This document shows, in pieces, positions 41,406-49,868 of a stretch of 64,000 nt of DNA. The stretch is from Streptomyces sp. BK208 (GTDB taxonomy: Bacteria; Actinomycetota; Actinomycetes; Streptomycetales; Streptomycetaceae). Under the pieces are notes generated by a model, which saw only the letters and a list, made by a program, of their open reading frames with translations, searched no databases and was not told the DNA's origin. The number at the start of each line of letters is the position of its first letter. Position 1 is the first letter of the stretch. The stretch covers positions 186,001 to 250,000 of the forward strand of contig NZ_SOAV01000012.1 in the NCBI RefSeq assembly GCF_004364245.1, read 5' to 3'. The position numbers were made by a program, and so were the translations under genes.

Positions 41406-42347
41406 TTACACGCCCGTCGTCAGGATCACGTTGCGCAACGGCTCCCGGTTCACGAAACGGTTCAACTGGTCCACCAGCAGCCGCTTCGCGCGCGGCAGGA
41501 AGGCGGAGGTCGGGCCCCCTGCGTGCGGGCTGACGACTATGCCGGGAGCATGCCACAACGGATGGCCCGGCGGCAGCGGTTCGGGGTCGGTCACGTCGAG
41601 GGCCGCGGTGAGGCGTCCGCTCTCCAGTTCGGCGAGCAACGCCTTCGTGTCCACGACCGGTCCGCGGGCCACGTTGACGAGCAGGGCGCCGTCCTTCATC
41701 CGGGCCAGGAACTCGGCGTCGACCAGGCCGCGGGTGGCCTCGGTGAGCGGTGTGGACAGGACGACGACGTCGGCCCGCGGCAGCAGGGCGGGCAGTTCGG
41801 TGAGCGGATGCACGGGACCGCGCTCCGTGGTGCGGGCGGAGCGCGCGACGCGCACCACCGGCGCGACCTCGAACGGCACGAGCCGGTCCTCGATCGCGGC
41901 GCCGATCGATCCGTACCCCACGATGAGGACCGTGCGGTCCGCGAGCGCGGGCCGGAACCCGCCGAGCCACTCGCCGCGGTCCTGCGCCCGCACGAAGTCC
42001 GGGATGCCGCGCAGCGACGCCAGGATGAGCGCCAGTGTCAGCTCCGCGGTGCTGGCCTCGTGCACGCCGCGCGCGTTGCACAGCCGTACGCCCGCCGGCA
42101 GGTGCCGCAGCCCGGGCTCGACGTGGTCGATGCCCGCGGAGAGGGTCTGGACGACCCGCACGGAACGCATCCCGGGCAGCGGACGTACGCCGACCCCGCT
42201 GGGCTTCATGTAGGGGACGACGTAGTACGCGCAGTCGGCCGGGTCGGCGGGGAAGGTCTCCTCGCCGTTCCAGAAGCGGTAGGCGGGGCCTGCGGGGAGG
42301 CCCTCGATGTCCTCCGGCGGGATGGGCAGCCACACGTCAGATGTCAT
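41406..42347 (-). CDS. D-isomer-specific 2-hydroxyacid dehydrogenase
   Basis: NAD(P)-dependent 2-hydroxyacid dehydrogenase family protein of 313 residues. The catalytic domain contains VVQTLSAGIDHV and CNARGVHEASTAELTLALIL. The nucleotide-binding fold reads VLIVGYGSIGAAIEDRL. The catalytic triad appears as Arg in VNVARGPVVDT, Glu in DPEPLPPGHPLW and His in VSPHAGGPTSAF. It reduces or oxidises a 2-keto/2-hydroxy acid such as glyoxylate or phosphoglycerate; the substrate cannot be told from sequence. It is divergent from the aldo/keto reductase gene with a 75-base gap. Confidence 0.92.
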   Translation of the reverse strand: MTSDVWLPIPPEDIEGLPAGPAYRFWNGEETFPADPADCAYYVVPYMKPSGVGVRPLPGMRSVRVVQTLSAGIDHVEPGLRHLPAGVRLCNARGVHEASTAELTLALILASLRGIPDFVRAQDRGEWLGGFRPALADRTVLIVGYGSIGAAIEDRLVPFEVAPVVRVARSARTTERGPVHPLTELPALLPRADVVVLSTPLTEATRGLVDAEFLARMKDGALLVNVARGPVVDTKALLAELESGRLTAALDVTDPEPLPPGHPLWHAPGIVVSPHAGGPTSAFLPRAKRLLVDQLNRFVNREPLRNVILTTGV

Positions 42348-42422
42348 GGTCAGGAGGCTATGTCAGGGGCGCGAAACCCCAGAGGTTAGGTTGGGTGGCC
42401 TGACGAGGGAGGGTCACGACCG

Positions 42423-43421
42423 GTGGAGCGCAGGACGATCGGCGCGACGGCACTCGCGGTGGGGGCCGTCGGACTGGGGTGCATGCCGATGAGCTGGGCG
42501 TACAGCGCCTCGCGGCAGCGGGGCGACGAGTCGCTCAGGGCGGTGCACCGGGCCCTCGACCTCGGGGTCTCCCTGCTGGACACGGCGGACATGTACGGCC
42601 CGTTCACCAACGAGCTGCTGCTGGGCCGGGTGCTGAAGGAGCGGCGGTCGGACGCCTTCGTGTCGACCAAGGTCGGTCTGCTGGTGGGCGAGCAGCACAT
42701 CGTGGCCAACGGCCGCCCCGGCTATGTGCGGCGCGCCTGCGACGCGTCCCTGCGCCGGCTCCAGACGGACGTCATCGACCTGTACCAACTGCATCGCGCC
42801 GACCCGGAGATACCCGTCGAGGAGACCTGGGGGGCGATGGCCGAGCTGGTCCGGGCCGGGAAGGTGCGGGCGCTCGGGCTCTGCGCGGTCGGGGCGCGGT
42901 CCGCCCGGCGGCCGGGGGCACGGCTGCACGACGGGACGGTCCGCCAACTGGAGCGGGTGCAGCAGGTCTTCCCGGTGAGCGCGGTCGAGGCCGAGCTGTC
43001 GGTGTGGTCGCCGGAGGCACTGCGCACGCTGCTGCCGTGGTGCGTCTCGCGCGGGGTCGGCTTCCTGGCCGCGATGCCGCTGGGCAACGGCTTCCTGACC
43101 GGCACCCTGACGCCGGGCCAGGGCTTCGAGCCGGAGGATCTGCGGGCCCGCCACCCCCGCTTCACCGCCGAGATGATGGCCGCCAACCAGCCGATCGTGG
43201 CCACGCTGCGCCGGGTCGCGGCCCGGCACGGCGACGGGGTCACCGCGGCGCAGGTGGCGCTGGCCTGGGTGCTGGCGCAGGGGCGGCACGTGGTGCCGGT
43301 GCCGGGCACCAAGCAGGAGCGCTGGGTGACGCAGAACGCGGGCGCGGTCCGGGTGCGGCTGACCGGGCGGGATCTGGCGGAGCTGGCGGCTCTGCCGCCG
43401 GCGCAGGGGTCGTGGGAGTGA
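42423..43421 (+). CDS. Aldo/keto reductase
   Basis: NADPH-dependent aldo/keto reductase of 332 residues. The (beta/alpha)8 fold shows the tetrad D53 (LLDTADMYG), Y58, K83 (STKVGL) and H124 (LYQLHRADP). The NADP-binding segment is near the C-terminus (VPVPGTKQERWVTQNAGA). It resembles the YakC/AKR13 group. The physiological substrate is unknown. It starts at GTG 42423, divergent from the 2-hydroxyacid dehydrogenase. The two short carbonyl-handling enzymes may be co-regulated, which is inference. Confidence 0.92.
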   Translation: MERRTIGATALAVGAVGLGCMPMSWAYSASRQRGDESLRAVHRALDLGVSLLDTADMYGPFTNELLLGRVLKERRSDAFVSTKVGLLVGEQHIVANGRPGYVRRACDASLRRLQTDVIDLYQLHRADPEIPVEETWGAMAELVRAGKVRALGLCAVGARSARRPGARLHDGTVRQLERVQQVFPVSAVEAELSVWSPEALRTLLPWCVSRGVGFLAAMPLGNGFLTGTLTPGQGFEPEDLRARHPRFTAEMMAANQPIVATLRRVAARHGDGVTAAQVALAWVLAQGRHVVPVPGTKQERWVTQNAGAVRVRLTGRDLAELAALPPAQGSWE

Positions 43422-43536
43422 CGCGTGCGGCGCCCCGGGCCGGGAGCCGCCGGGTTCGGGATTCGGCGATCGGGAACTCGGGGAGCCCTTGCGGTGTATG
43501 ACAGGGAGAACCCGCCGCGTCGAAGGGACCAAGATC

Positions 43537-44709
43537 GTGCAACGTCGAGCCGTGCCGGCCGTGCTGGCCGCCGCTCTCCTGCTGACGGCCGGCTGCTCCT
43601 CCGACTCCTCCGGCGGCGCGGATCCGTCGGGTGCGGACGGCGGCGCCTCGGCCCCGGCCCGTACGGGGGCGCCGTCCTCGGCCGCCGGATCGCCCACCGA
43701 GCAGGCCCCGCCCGCCAAGGGGTCGGTGAAGGTGCTCCGGACGGTCGCCACGGGGCTGAAGAGCCCCTGGGGGATCGCCCCGCTGCCGGGCGGTGACCTG
43801 CTGATCTCCTCCCGCGACGAGGCCACGGTCACCCGCGTCGACGCGAAGACGGGCGAGAAGACGGAGCTGGGCGGGGTGCCCGGGGTGTCGCCGTCCGGCG
43901 AGGGCGGCCTGCTCGGTATCGCGCTCTCCCCCGACTACGCCTCGGACCACATGGTCTACGCGTACTTCACCTCGGCCTCGGACAACCGCGTCGTGCGCAT
44001 GCTGTACGACGAGAAGAAGCCGCCGGGCGAGCAACTGGGCGCGCCGGACACGGTCTTCCGGGGCATCCCCAAAGGCGTGATCCACAACGGCGGGCGGATC
44101 GCGTTCGGCCCCGACAAGATGCTCTACGCGGGCACGGGCGAGAGCGGTGACACGGGGCTGTCGCAGGACAAGAAGTCCCTCGGCGGGAAGATCCTGCGCC
44201 TGACCCCGGACGGGGAACCGGCGCCCGGCAATCCCTTCCCCGACTCCCCCGTGTACTCCTACGGCCACCGGAACGTGCAGGGGCTGGCCTGGGACGACAA
44301 ACAGCGGCTGTTCGCGTCGGAGTTCGGCCAGGACACCTGGGACGAGCTGAACGCGATCAAGCCGGGTGACAACTACGGCTGGCCCGAGGCGGAGGGCAAG
44401 GGCGGCGGGTCCGGGTTCCAGGACCCCGTCGCGCAGTGGAGGACCGACGACGCCTCCCCCAGCGGCATCGCCTGGGCCGAGGGCTCCGTGTGGATGGCGG
44501 GGCTGCGCGGCGAGCGGCTGTGGCGGATCCCGCTGAAGGGCACGGAGGCGTCCGCGGACCCGCAGGCCTTCCTGGAGGGCGAGTACGGCCGGCTGCGGTC
44601 GGTGGCGCCGGCGGGCGGCGACAAGCTGTGGCTGGTCACCAGCAACACGGACGGGCGCGGCGACGCGAAGGGCGACGACGACCGGGTCCTGGAGCTGGAG
44701 GTGAGGTAG
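43537..44709 (+). CDS. PQQ-dependent sugar dehydrogenase-like lipoprotein
   Basis: Secreted lipoprotein of 390 residues with a six-bladed glucose/sorbosone dehydrogenase (soluble GDH-like, GSDH) fold. The signal ends in a lipobox LLTAGC with C20 as the lipidated residue, then a Ser/Gly-rich linker. Domain motifs: LKSPWGIAPLPGGDLLISSRDEA, GEGGLLGIALSPDY, FTSASDNRVVRM, IHNGGRIAFGPDKMLYAGTGE, YSYGHRNVQGLAWD and FGQDTWDELNAIKPGDNYGWP. It oxidises aldose sugars outside the membrane if PQQ is available. GTG 43537 is chosen because AAGGGA precedes it and it opens the signal peptide. It converges on a small gene eight bases away. Confidence 0.9.
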   Translation: MQRRAVPAVLAAALLLTAGCSSDSSGGADPSGADGGASAPARTGAPSSAAGSPTEQAPPAKGSVKVLRTVATGLKSPWGIAPLPGGDLLISSRDEATVTRVDAKTGEKTELGGVPGVSPSGEGGLLGIALSPDYASDHMVYAYFTSASDNRVVRMLYDEKKPPGEQLGAPDTVFRGIPKGVIHNGGRIAFGPDKMLYAGTGESGDTGLSQDKKSLGGKILRLTPDGEPAPGNPFPDSPVYSYGHRNVQGLAWDDKQRLFASEFGQDTWDELNAIKPGDNYGWPEAEGKGGGSGFQDPVAQWRTDDASPSGIAWAEGSVWMAGLRGERLWRIPLKGTEASADPQAFLEGEYGRLRSVAPAGGDKLWLVTSNTDGRGDAKGDDDRVLELEVR

Positions 44710-44717
44710 GCGGCGGT

Positions 44718-44936
44718 CTACGCGTCCCCCGGCTCCGGGTCGGCGTCCCGGGCTTCGGGGGCGTCGGCGGCGTCGGTGCGGGGCCGCTGGACGACCACCT
44801 TGCCGGAGGTGAGGTCTATCGGGCCGTGGCCCGGGTCGCCGTCGCCGACGTCCGTACGGGTCAGCTCCAGGCGGTTCTGCTCGTCCCGGGTGTGTTTGCG
44901 GCCGGGGGCGAACAGTTCCTCGAACGGGTTGAACAC
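44718..44936 (-). CDS. Small acidic hypothetical protein (DUF6191-like)
   Basis: Protein of 72 residues beginning MFNPFEELFAPGRKHTRDEQNRLE and containing GHGPIDLTSGKVVVQ, a pattern common in small Streptomyces proteins assigned, to my recollection, to DUF6191. The C-terminus is acidic. GTG 44936 is preceded by GGAGG. Function is unknown. It lies between the convergent sugar dehydrogenase and the large LuxR regulator on the minus strand. Confidence 0.8.
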   Translation of the reverse strand: MFNPFEELFAPGRKHTRDEQNRLELTRTDVGDGDPGHGPIDLTSGKVVVQRPRTDAADAPEARDADPEPGDA

Positions 44937-44974
44937 GGTGCCTCCGTCGCTCGGCGTCCCTTACAGCGTAAGCC

Positions 44975-47900
44975 TCACTCCGCCGGACGGGACGTGACCG
45001 GTTCGGCGGGGAACAGCGCCAGCCGGTGGGCGAGGGCCGCCGCCTCGCCGCGGCCGGAGACGCCCAGCTTGGCCAGGATGTTGGACACGTGGACGCTGGC
45101 CGTCTTGGGCGAGATGAACAGCTCCTCGGCTATCTGGCGGTTGGTGCGGCCGTTGGAGACCAGCCGCAGGACGTCGCGTTCCCGGCCGGTGAGGCCCAGG
45201 GCCTCGGCCGGGTCCGCCGGCTCGGACGCGGGCGCCGGTCCGCCGGGGTGACCCAGGGTGAGGCGGGCGCGGCGGCCGAGCAGGGCGACGGCGTCGGACA
45301 GCGGACGCGCGCCGAGGTGGTCGGCGACGGTGCGGGCCAGGCGCAGCAGCTCCGTGGCGCGGGCGCGCTCGTCCTCGCCGCCGGTCGCCAGGAGGGCGCC
45401 GGCCAGCCGCTGCCGGACGCGGGCGAGTTCGTAGGGGCGCTCCAGGCACTCGAAGGCGGTGACGGTCTCCGACCACAGCTGCGGGGTGTCGTCGCCCCGG
45501 GCCCGGTGCAGTTCGGCGCGGACCCACCGCTCGTGGGCGGCCCAGACGGGGACGCCCGTCGTCAGGTGCTTCGCGGCGTCGGCGAGGCGCTCCAGGATCT
45601 CCGCCCGGCCCTCCTCGGCGGCGGGCAGGGTGCTCGCGTCGGCCTCGGCTTCGGCGGCGGCCAGCAGCAGCGGCCAGCCGTAGCGCTGGGTGCCGGGCGG
45701 GAAGCCCGCGTCCAGGACGCGGACGAGTTCGGCGCGGGCCTGCGGGAGGCGGCCGTCGGCCGCGGCGAGGCCGATGGTGAGGGCGGCCAGCGGCAGCTGG
45801 TACTGCGGCATGGGGTCCTGGGTGCCGTAGGCCGCGCGCGCCTCGGCGAGCAGCCGTTCGGCCTCGGCCCGCTCGCCGCGGGCGAGGGCGACGGCGGTGC
45901 GTTTGAGCGCGGCGCCGCCGCGTGGTGCGGGGCTGCGGCCCGGTGCCGCGGCGACGTCCGCGGCCTGGAGCGCCTCCTCCCAGCGGCCCAGGGAGATGAG
46001 GGAGTCCGCCAGGTTGCCCCACACCCAGGCCTCGGACTCCAGCAGGCCCATCCGCCGGGTGAGGTCGATGCCCTCGCGCAGGATGACGAGCGCGTCCCGC
46101 GAGCGGCCGACGCTCTCCAGGGACGAGGGCAGGTTGACGTGAGTGCGCGCGATCACCGTGGACCGGTTCTGCGCCACCACCCGATCCCTGACCTGGAACA
46201 TCTCGGCGAGTCCCGCGTCGATCTGCCCGGCGTCCACCATGAGGCCGCCGAGGGTGAGCCGGGCGTTCAGCTCGATCTCTTCGGCGCCCACCATGCGCGC
46301 GTACTCGACGGCCCGTTCGGCCGCGATCATGGCGTCGGGCCCCGGGCTGTGCAGCATCGACCAGTTGGCGGACATGGCCAGCACCTCGGCGTGCACCTGG
46401 GACGGCGGCAGGCCGCGGACCAGCTCCTGGGCGATGCCCAGTTCCCGCCAGCCGTCGCCGCGGCCCTGCGCCTGGACGAGCAGCGAACGCTGGGTCCAGA
46501 ACCAGGCCGCGCGCTGCGGGTCCCGGCCGCCCGCACCCGTCCCGCCGACCGAGTCCTGTTCGTCCTCCAGCAGGCGCAGCGCCCGCTTGGTGATCTTCAG
46601 GGCCCGCTCGCGCTCCCCGCACAGCCGCCCGGCGACGGCCGCCTCGGCCATCAGGTCCAGGTAGCGCAGGGGTTTGGTGGCGGGGTCGCAGCCGCAGGGC
46701 GGGTAGACCTCGGTGTGGTCCACGGGGCGCAGGGTGGCCCGGACGTCGTCCGGCACGGCTTCCCACAGCTCCATCGCGCGTTCCAGCAGCCGCAGCTGCT
46801 CGGAGTACGCGTGCCGGCGGCGGGCCTCGACGGAGGCGTCCAGGACGGCGGGCAGGGCCTTGGCGGGCACGTGGGCGTGGTACCAGTAGCTGGCCAGGCG
46901 CATCACGCGCTCGGCGGCGGGCACCAGCGTGGGATCGGCGTCGAGGGCTTCGGCGTAGCGCCGGTTGAGGCGGGAGCGTTCGCCGGGGAGCAGGTCGTCG
47001 CCGACGGCTTCGCGGACCAGGGAGTGGCGGAAGCGGTAGCCGTCCCCGTCGGGTGCGGGCAGCAGGATGTTGGCGTTCACCGCGGAGCGCAGCGCCTCGA
47101 TGAGGTCGTCCTCGGCGAGCCGGGCGACGGCGGCGAGCAGCCGGTACTCGACGGTGGAGCCGCCCTCGGCGACGATCCGGGCGACCCGCTGGGCACCCTC
47201 GGGCAGGGCTTCGACGCGGACCAGGAGCAGGTCGCGCAGGGAGTCGGTGAGGCCGGTGCAGCTGCCGACGCGCGCGGCGACGGCGAGTTCCTCGACGAAG
47301 AAGGCGTTGCCGTCGGAGCGTTCGAAGATCTCGTCGACCTGGAGCGGGTCGGGTTCGTGGGCGAGGATGCCGGCGATCTGGCGGCTCACCTCGTCGCGGG
47401 TGAAGCGGCCGAGTTCGAGACGGCGGACGGTGCGCAGCCGGTCGAGTTCGGCGAGCAGGGGGCGCAGCGGGTGGCGGCGGTGGATGTCGTCGGAGCGGTA
47501 GGTGGCGAGGACGACGAGCCGGCCGGTGCGCAGGGTGCGGAAGAGGTAGGCGATCAGGTGGCGGGTGGAGGCGTCGGCCCAGTGCAGGTCCTCCAGGACG
47601 AGGACGACGGTGTGCCGGGCGGCGACGCGCTCCAGGAGGCGGGCGGTGAGCTCGAAGAGGCGGGCCATGCTCTCCTCGTCGTGCCGGCCGCCGCCGGTGA
47701 CCGGGGCGCCCTCGGCCAGTTCGGGCAGCAGCCTGGCCAGCTCCTCCTCCTGCCCGGCGGCAGCGGCGGCCAGTTCCTCGGGCAGTTGTCTGCGCAGGGC
47801 GCGCAGGGCGGTGGAGAAGGGCGCGAAGGGCAGCCCGTCGGCGCCGATCTCGACGCAGCCGCCCAGGGCGACGACGGCGCCTCGCCGGCCCGCGGCGTCG

Positions 47901-48100
47901 GCGAACTCCTCGACGAGGCGGGTCTTGCCGACGCCGGCCTCACCGCCGAGCAGCACGGCCTGCGGCTCTCCCCCGGGGGAGGACGCGCGGGCGGTGTCCG
48001 CTCCGGCGGCGCGGGCGAGCGCGTCGTTCAACGTGTCCAGTTCGCCGACGCGGCCGACGAACACGGGACTGACGGACCTGGTCTCCACGGACCCGAGCAT
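44975..48100 (-). CDS. Large ATP-binding LuxR-family (LAL) transcriptional regulator
   Basis: LAL-type regulator of 1041 residues. The N-terminal AAA/STAND ATPase has Walker A (LLGGEAGVGKTRLVEEFADA) at about residues 52-60 and Walker B (VVLVLEDLHWAD). A long helical TPR-like middle follows, and the C-terminal LuxR helix-turn-helix is LTGRERDVLRLVSNGRTNRQIAEELFISPKTASVHVSNILAKLGV. LAL proteins activate metabolic or antibiotic genes when ligand and ATP bind. Target genes are unknown; no cluster is adjacent. The ATG at 48100 has no clear ribosome site; a GTG at VETRSVSPV is an alternative. Confidence 0.92.
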   Translation of the reverse strand: MLGSVETRSVSPVFVGRVGELDTLNDALARAAGADTARASSPGGEPQAVLLGGEAGVGKTRLVEEFADAAGRRGAVVALGGCVEIGADGLPFAPFSTALRALRRQLPEELAAAAAGQEEELARLLPELAEGAPVTGGGRHDEESMARLFELTARLLERVAARHTVVLVLEDLHWADASTRHLIAYLFRTLRTGRLVVLATYRSDDIHRRHPLRPLLAELDRLRTVRRLELGRFTRDEVSRQIAGILAHEPDPLQVDEIFERSDGNAFFVEELAVAARVGSCTGLTDSLRDLLLVRVEALPEGAQRVARIVAEGGSTVEYRLLAAVARLAEDDLIEALRSAVNANILLPAPDGDGYRFRHSLVREAVGDDLLPGERSRLNRRYAEALDADPTLVPAAERVMRLASYWYHAHVPAKALPAVLDASVEARRRHAYSEQLRLLERAMELWEAVPDDVRATLRPVDHTEVYPPCGCDPATKPLRYLDLMAEAAVAGRLCGERERALKITKRALRLLEDEQDSVGGTGAGGRDPQRAAWFWTQRSLLVQAQGRGDGWRELGIAQELVRGLPPSQVHAEVLAMSANWSMLHSPGPDAMIAAERAVEYARMVGAEEIELNARLTLGGLMVDAGQIDAGLAEMFQVRDRVVAQNRSTVIARTHVNLPSSLESVGRSRDALVILREGIDLTRRMGLLESEAWVWGNLADSLISLGRWEEALQAADVAAAPGRSPAPRGGAALKRTAVALARGERAEAERLLAEARAAYGTQDPMPQYQLPLAALTIGLAAADGRLPQARAELVRVLDAGFPPGTQRYGWPLLLAAAEAEADASTLPAAEEGRAEILERLADAAKHLTTGVPVWAAHERWVRAELHRARGDDTPQLWSETVTAFECLERPYELARVRQRLAGALLATGGEDERARATELLRLARTVADHLGARPLSDAVALLGRRARLTLGHPGGPAPASEPADPAEALGLTGRERDVLRLVSNGRTNRQIAEELFISPKTASVHVSNILAKLGVSGRGEAAALAHRLALFPAEPVTSRPAE

Positions 48101-48246
48101 CGCACGCGGGTACGACAGGGGGTCACCGGTTTTCGACGGGTGGACGGGGTGGAGGAGGGGAGCGGTGTGCAGGGGGGCGGTGTGCAGGGGGGCGGGAACG
48201 ACGGCGGGGAGGGAGGCCGTGCGGCCTCCCTCCCCGGCTCCCCCGT

Positions 48247-48432
48247 TCACGCGGCCCGGGCGAACCGGGGCCGGCGCGGTCGCGGCGTATGGCTCTCCGC
48301 CTCGACGCCGCCGTGCCGGGCTTCTCGGCGGGCGGCGCGGCGGGCCCGGACCACCTCGCGGGCCAGCCGGGCCTCGTCGGCGCGGCGGATCAGCTCGGCG
48401 GAGCGGAACTGCTGGATCTCGTACTCGTACAT
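48247..48432 (-). CDS. Small Arg-rich hypothetical protein
   Basis: Protein of 61 residues, MYEYEIQQFRSAELIRRADEARLAREVVRARRAARRE followed by a basic tail. It is predicted to be a single long charged helix. A GAGG-type ribosome site precedes the ATG at 48432. Similar short proteins occur widely in Streptomyces, and I know of no function. It lies 146 bases upstream of the LAL regulator on the same strand and may share its transcript. Confidence 0.75.
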   Translation of the reverse strand: MYEYEIQQFRSAELIRRADEARLAREVVRARRAARREARHGGVEAESHTPRPRRPRFARAA

Positions 48433-48563
48433 GGTGTGTCCCTCGGTCTGTCGTCGGTTTCGGCTTCGCTCGTTCGCGATGCCTCAACCTTCGTCTCCCA
48501 GGGGGGTGGACCACATCGGGTAAGTTCCGCATCTTCGGCGCCGCACGGGGCCTTAGACGTGCG

Positions 48564-48616
48564 TGAGGGGTCTTAGGGCGCGCGCCACAGGCGTGCTCCG
48601 GCCCTAAGACCCCTCA
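48564..48616. terminator. 16-pair inverted repeat upstream of the 61-residue gene
   Basis: TGAGGGGTCTTAGGGC at 48564-48579 is perfectly complementary to GCCCTAAGACCCCTCA at 48601-48616, with a 21-base loop. It lies 14 bases after the stop of the membrane protein gene at 48631-49248 and could terminate it. Its position 130 bases ahead of the next gene also allows an operator role. Confidence 0.65.
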
Positions 48617-48630
48617 GAGATGCCCGGTTT

Positions 48631-49248
48631 TCAGCCGGTGGAGGGCAGTCCCAGCAGGACGTCCGTGTACTTCAGGACGGCGAGCAGCAGGCCGATGACG
48701 CCGAGGGCGACGCCCGCCCAGGCGACCGACTTGATCCACGGGGCCTGCGGGCGGCCGGGCGCGCCGAACGCGGGGCGGGCCAGCACGACGACGCCGACGA
48801 CCAGCGCGACCAGCGCGAAGACGCCGCCCCACATGGCGGTGGCCTGCCAGGCGTTTCCGTAGCCCTTCTCGATCAGGGTGCCGACGTCGGACGACGAGGA
48901 CGTCTGCAGCTGGCCCATCAGCGACTCGCGCGCGGAGGCGACGGTGCCGACCCAGCTGCCGGTCAGGGAGACGATGCCCAGGGCGGCGGAGACGACGGCG
49001 CCCGCGCCCTGGCCGACGCCGGTGGGGCCGGCCTCGGTCGCGTCGGTGCCGTCGCTCTCGTCCGTGACGTCGGCGTCCTCCGGCGTGCCGGTGCCGTCGG
49101 CGTCCGTCCCGGCCTGTTCGTCCGTCTCGGCGGTGGTGGCCGCCTCAGGGGCTTCGGCGGCCTCGGTGGACTCGGTGGCCCCGGTCGCCTCGTCCGTCTT
49201 GTGCGTGTCGGTCTTCACGCCGGTCTCGTCCACTGTCTTCGTTCCCAT
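48631..49248 (-). CDS. Hypothetical membrane protein with acidic Thr/Asp-rich N-terminus
   Basis: Protein of 205 residues. The first 75 residues are a low-complexity acidic stretch (Thr, Asp, Glu, Ala) and likely disordered. A hydrophobic segment follows (GAGAVVSAALGIVSLTGSWVG), then two clear membrane helices: TAMWGGVFALVALVVGVVVLA and VAWAGVALGVIGLLLAVLKYT. The ATG at 49248 starts MGTKTVDETGVKTDTHK. No family recognised. It lies 35 bases after the acetyltransferase gene on the same strand. Confidence 0.75.
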   Translation of the reverse strand: MGTKTVDETGVKTDTHKTDEATGATESTEAAEAPEAATTAETDEQAGTDADGTGTPEDADVTDESDGTDATEAGPTGVGQGAGAVVSAALGIVSLTGSWVGTVASARESLMGQLQTSSSSDVGTLIEKGYGNAWQATAMWGGVFALVALVVGVVVLARPAFGAPGRPQAPWIKSVAWAGVALGVIGLLLAVLKYTDVLLGLPSTG

Positions 49249-49283
49249 GCCTCGCACCGTACGGACGCTGTCTGAGAGGTCCC

Positions 49284-49868
49284 TTAATGATCCCTGTGTG
49301 CGGCACGCGCGCGTACCTCGCGTGCCGCACGCCACTCGGGTGCGAGCACCGCCCACACCTCCATGTCCTGGCGCGTGCCCCGGTAGGGGAAGCTCTCGCG
49401 CAGCACGCCCTCACGCATCATGCCGAGTCGCCGCGCGGCGTTGACACTCGGGGTGTTCGCCGAGGAGGCGCGCCACTCCACGCGGTGCATGCCGCGCTCG
49501 TCGAAGGCCCAGTCGATCAGCACCCGGGCGCCGCGGGTGACCAGGCCGCGGCCCGTCCCGGCGGGCTCCAGCCAGCAGCCGATCTCGCAGACGCCGGAGG
49601 AGGCGTCGAAGACGCGGTAGAGCAGGCCCCCCACGAGCGTGCCGTCCAGCCACAGCCCGTGCAGGAAGCCGGCGTCACGGGCGCGCCGGTCGGCGTAGGA
49701 CTGGAGCACCTCGCGTGCGGAGCCGACGTCGGTGGCCGTCGCCCCGAAGGGGATGTGCTCGGTGATGAAGTCCCTGCCGCGGTCCAGATGGGCCAGGAAC
49801 TCCTCGGCGTGCCAGGTCTCCAGCGGGCGCAGTTCGGCTCCGTCGTCACCCAGTGGTATCGCGTACAT
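49284..49868 (-). CDS. GNAT-family N-acetyltransferase (RimJ/RimL type)
   Basis: Acetyltransferase of 194 residues. It has the RimJ/RimL-type layout: LRPLETWHAEEFLAHLDRGRDFITEHIPF, GFLHGLWLDGTLVGGLLYRVFD, GCWLEPAGTGRGLVTRGARVLIDWAFDE (acetyl-CoA loop region) and the SSANTPSVNAARRLGMMREGVLRESF signature with Asn. These enzymes acetylate N-termini of proteins or small amines. The ATG at 49868 lies 23 bases inside the end of the MMPL gene, so translation of the two is coupled. Confidence 0.92.
   Translation of the reverse strand: MYAIPLGDDGAELRPLETWHAEEFLAHLDRGRDFITEHIPFGATATDVGSAREVLQSYADRRARDAGFLHGLWLDGTLVGGLLYRVFDASSGVCEIGCWLEPAGTGRGLVTRGARVLIDWAFDERGMHRVEWRASSANTPSVNAARRLGMMREGVLRESFPYRGTRQDMEVWAVLAPEWRAAREVRARAAHRDH

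Noticed and set aside
44975..48532. Extending the LAL regulator to the far upstream ATG at 48532
   Set aside because: The extension is Arg/Pro-rich, overlaps the separate 61-residue gene with its own ribosome site, and is not conserved in LAL N-termini.
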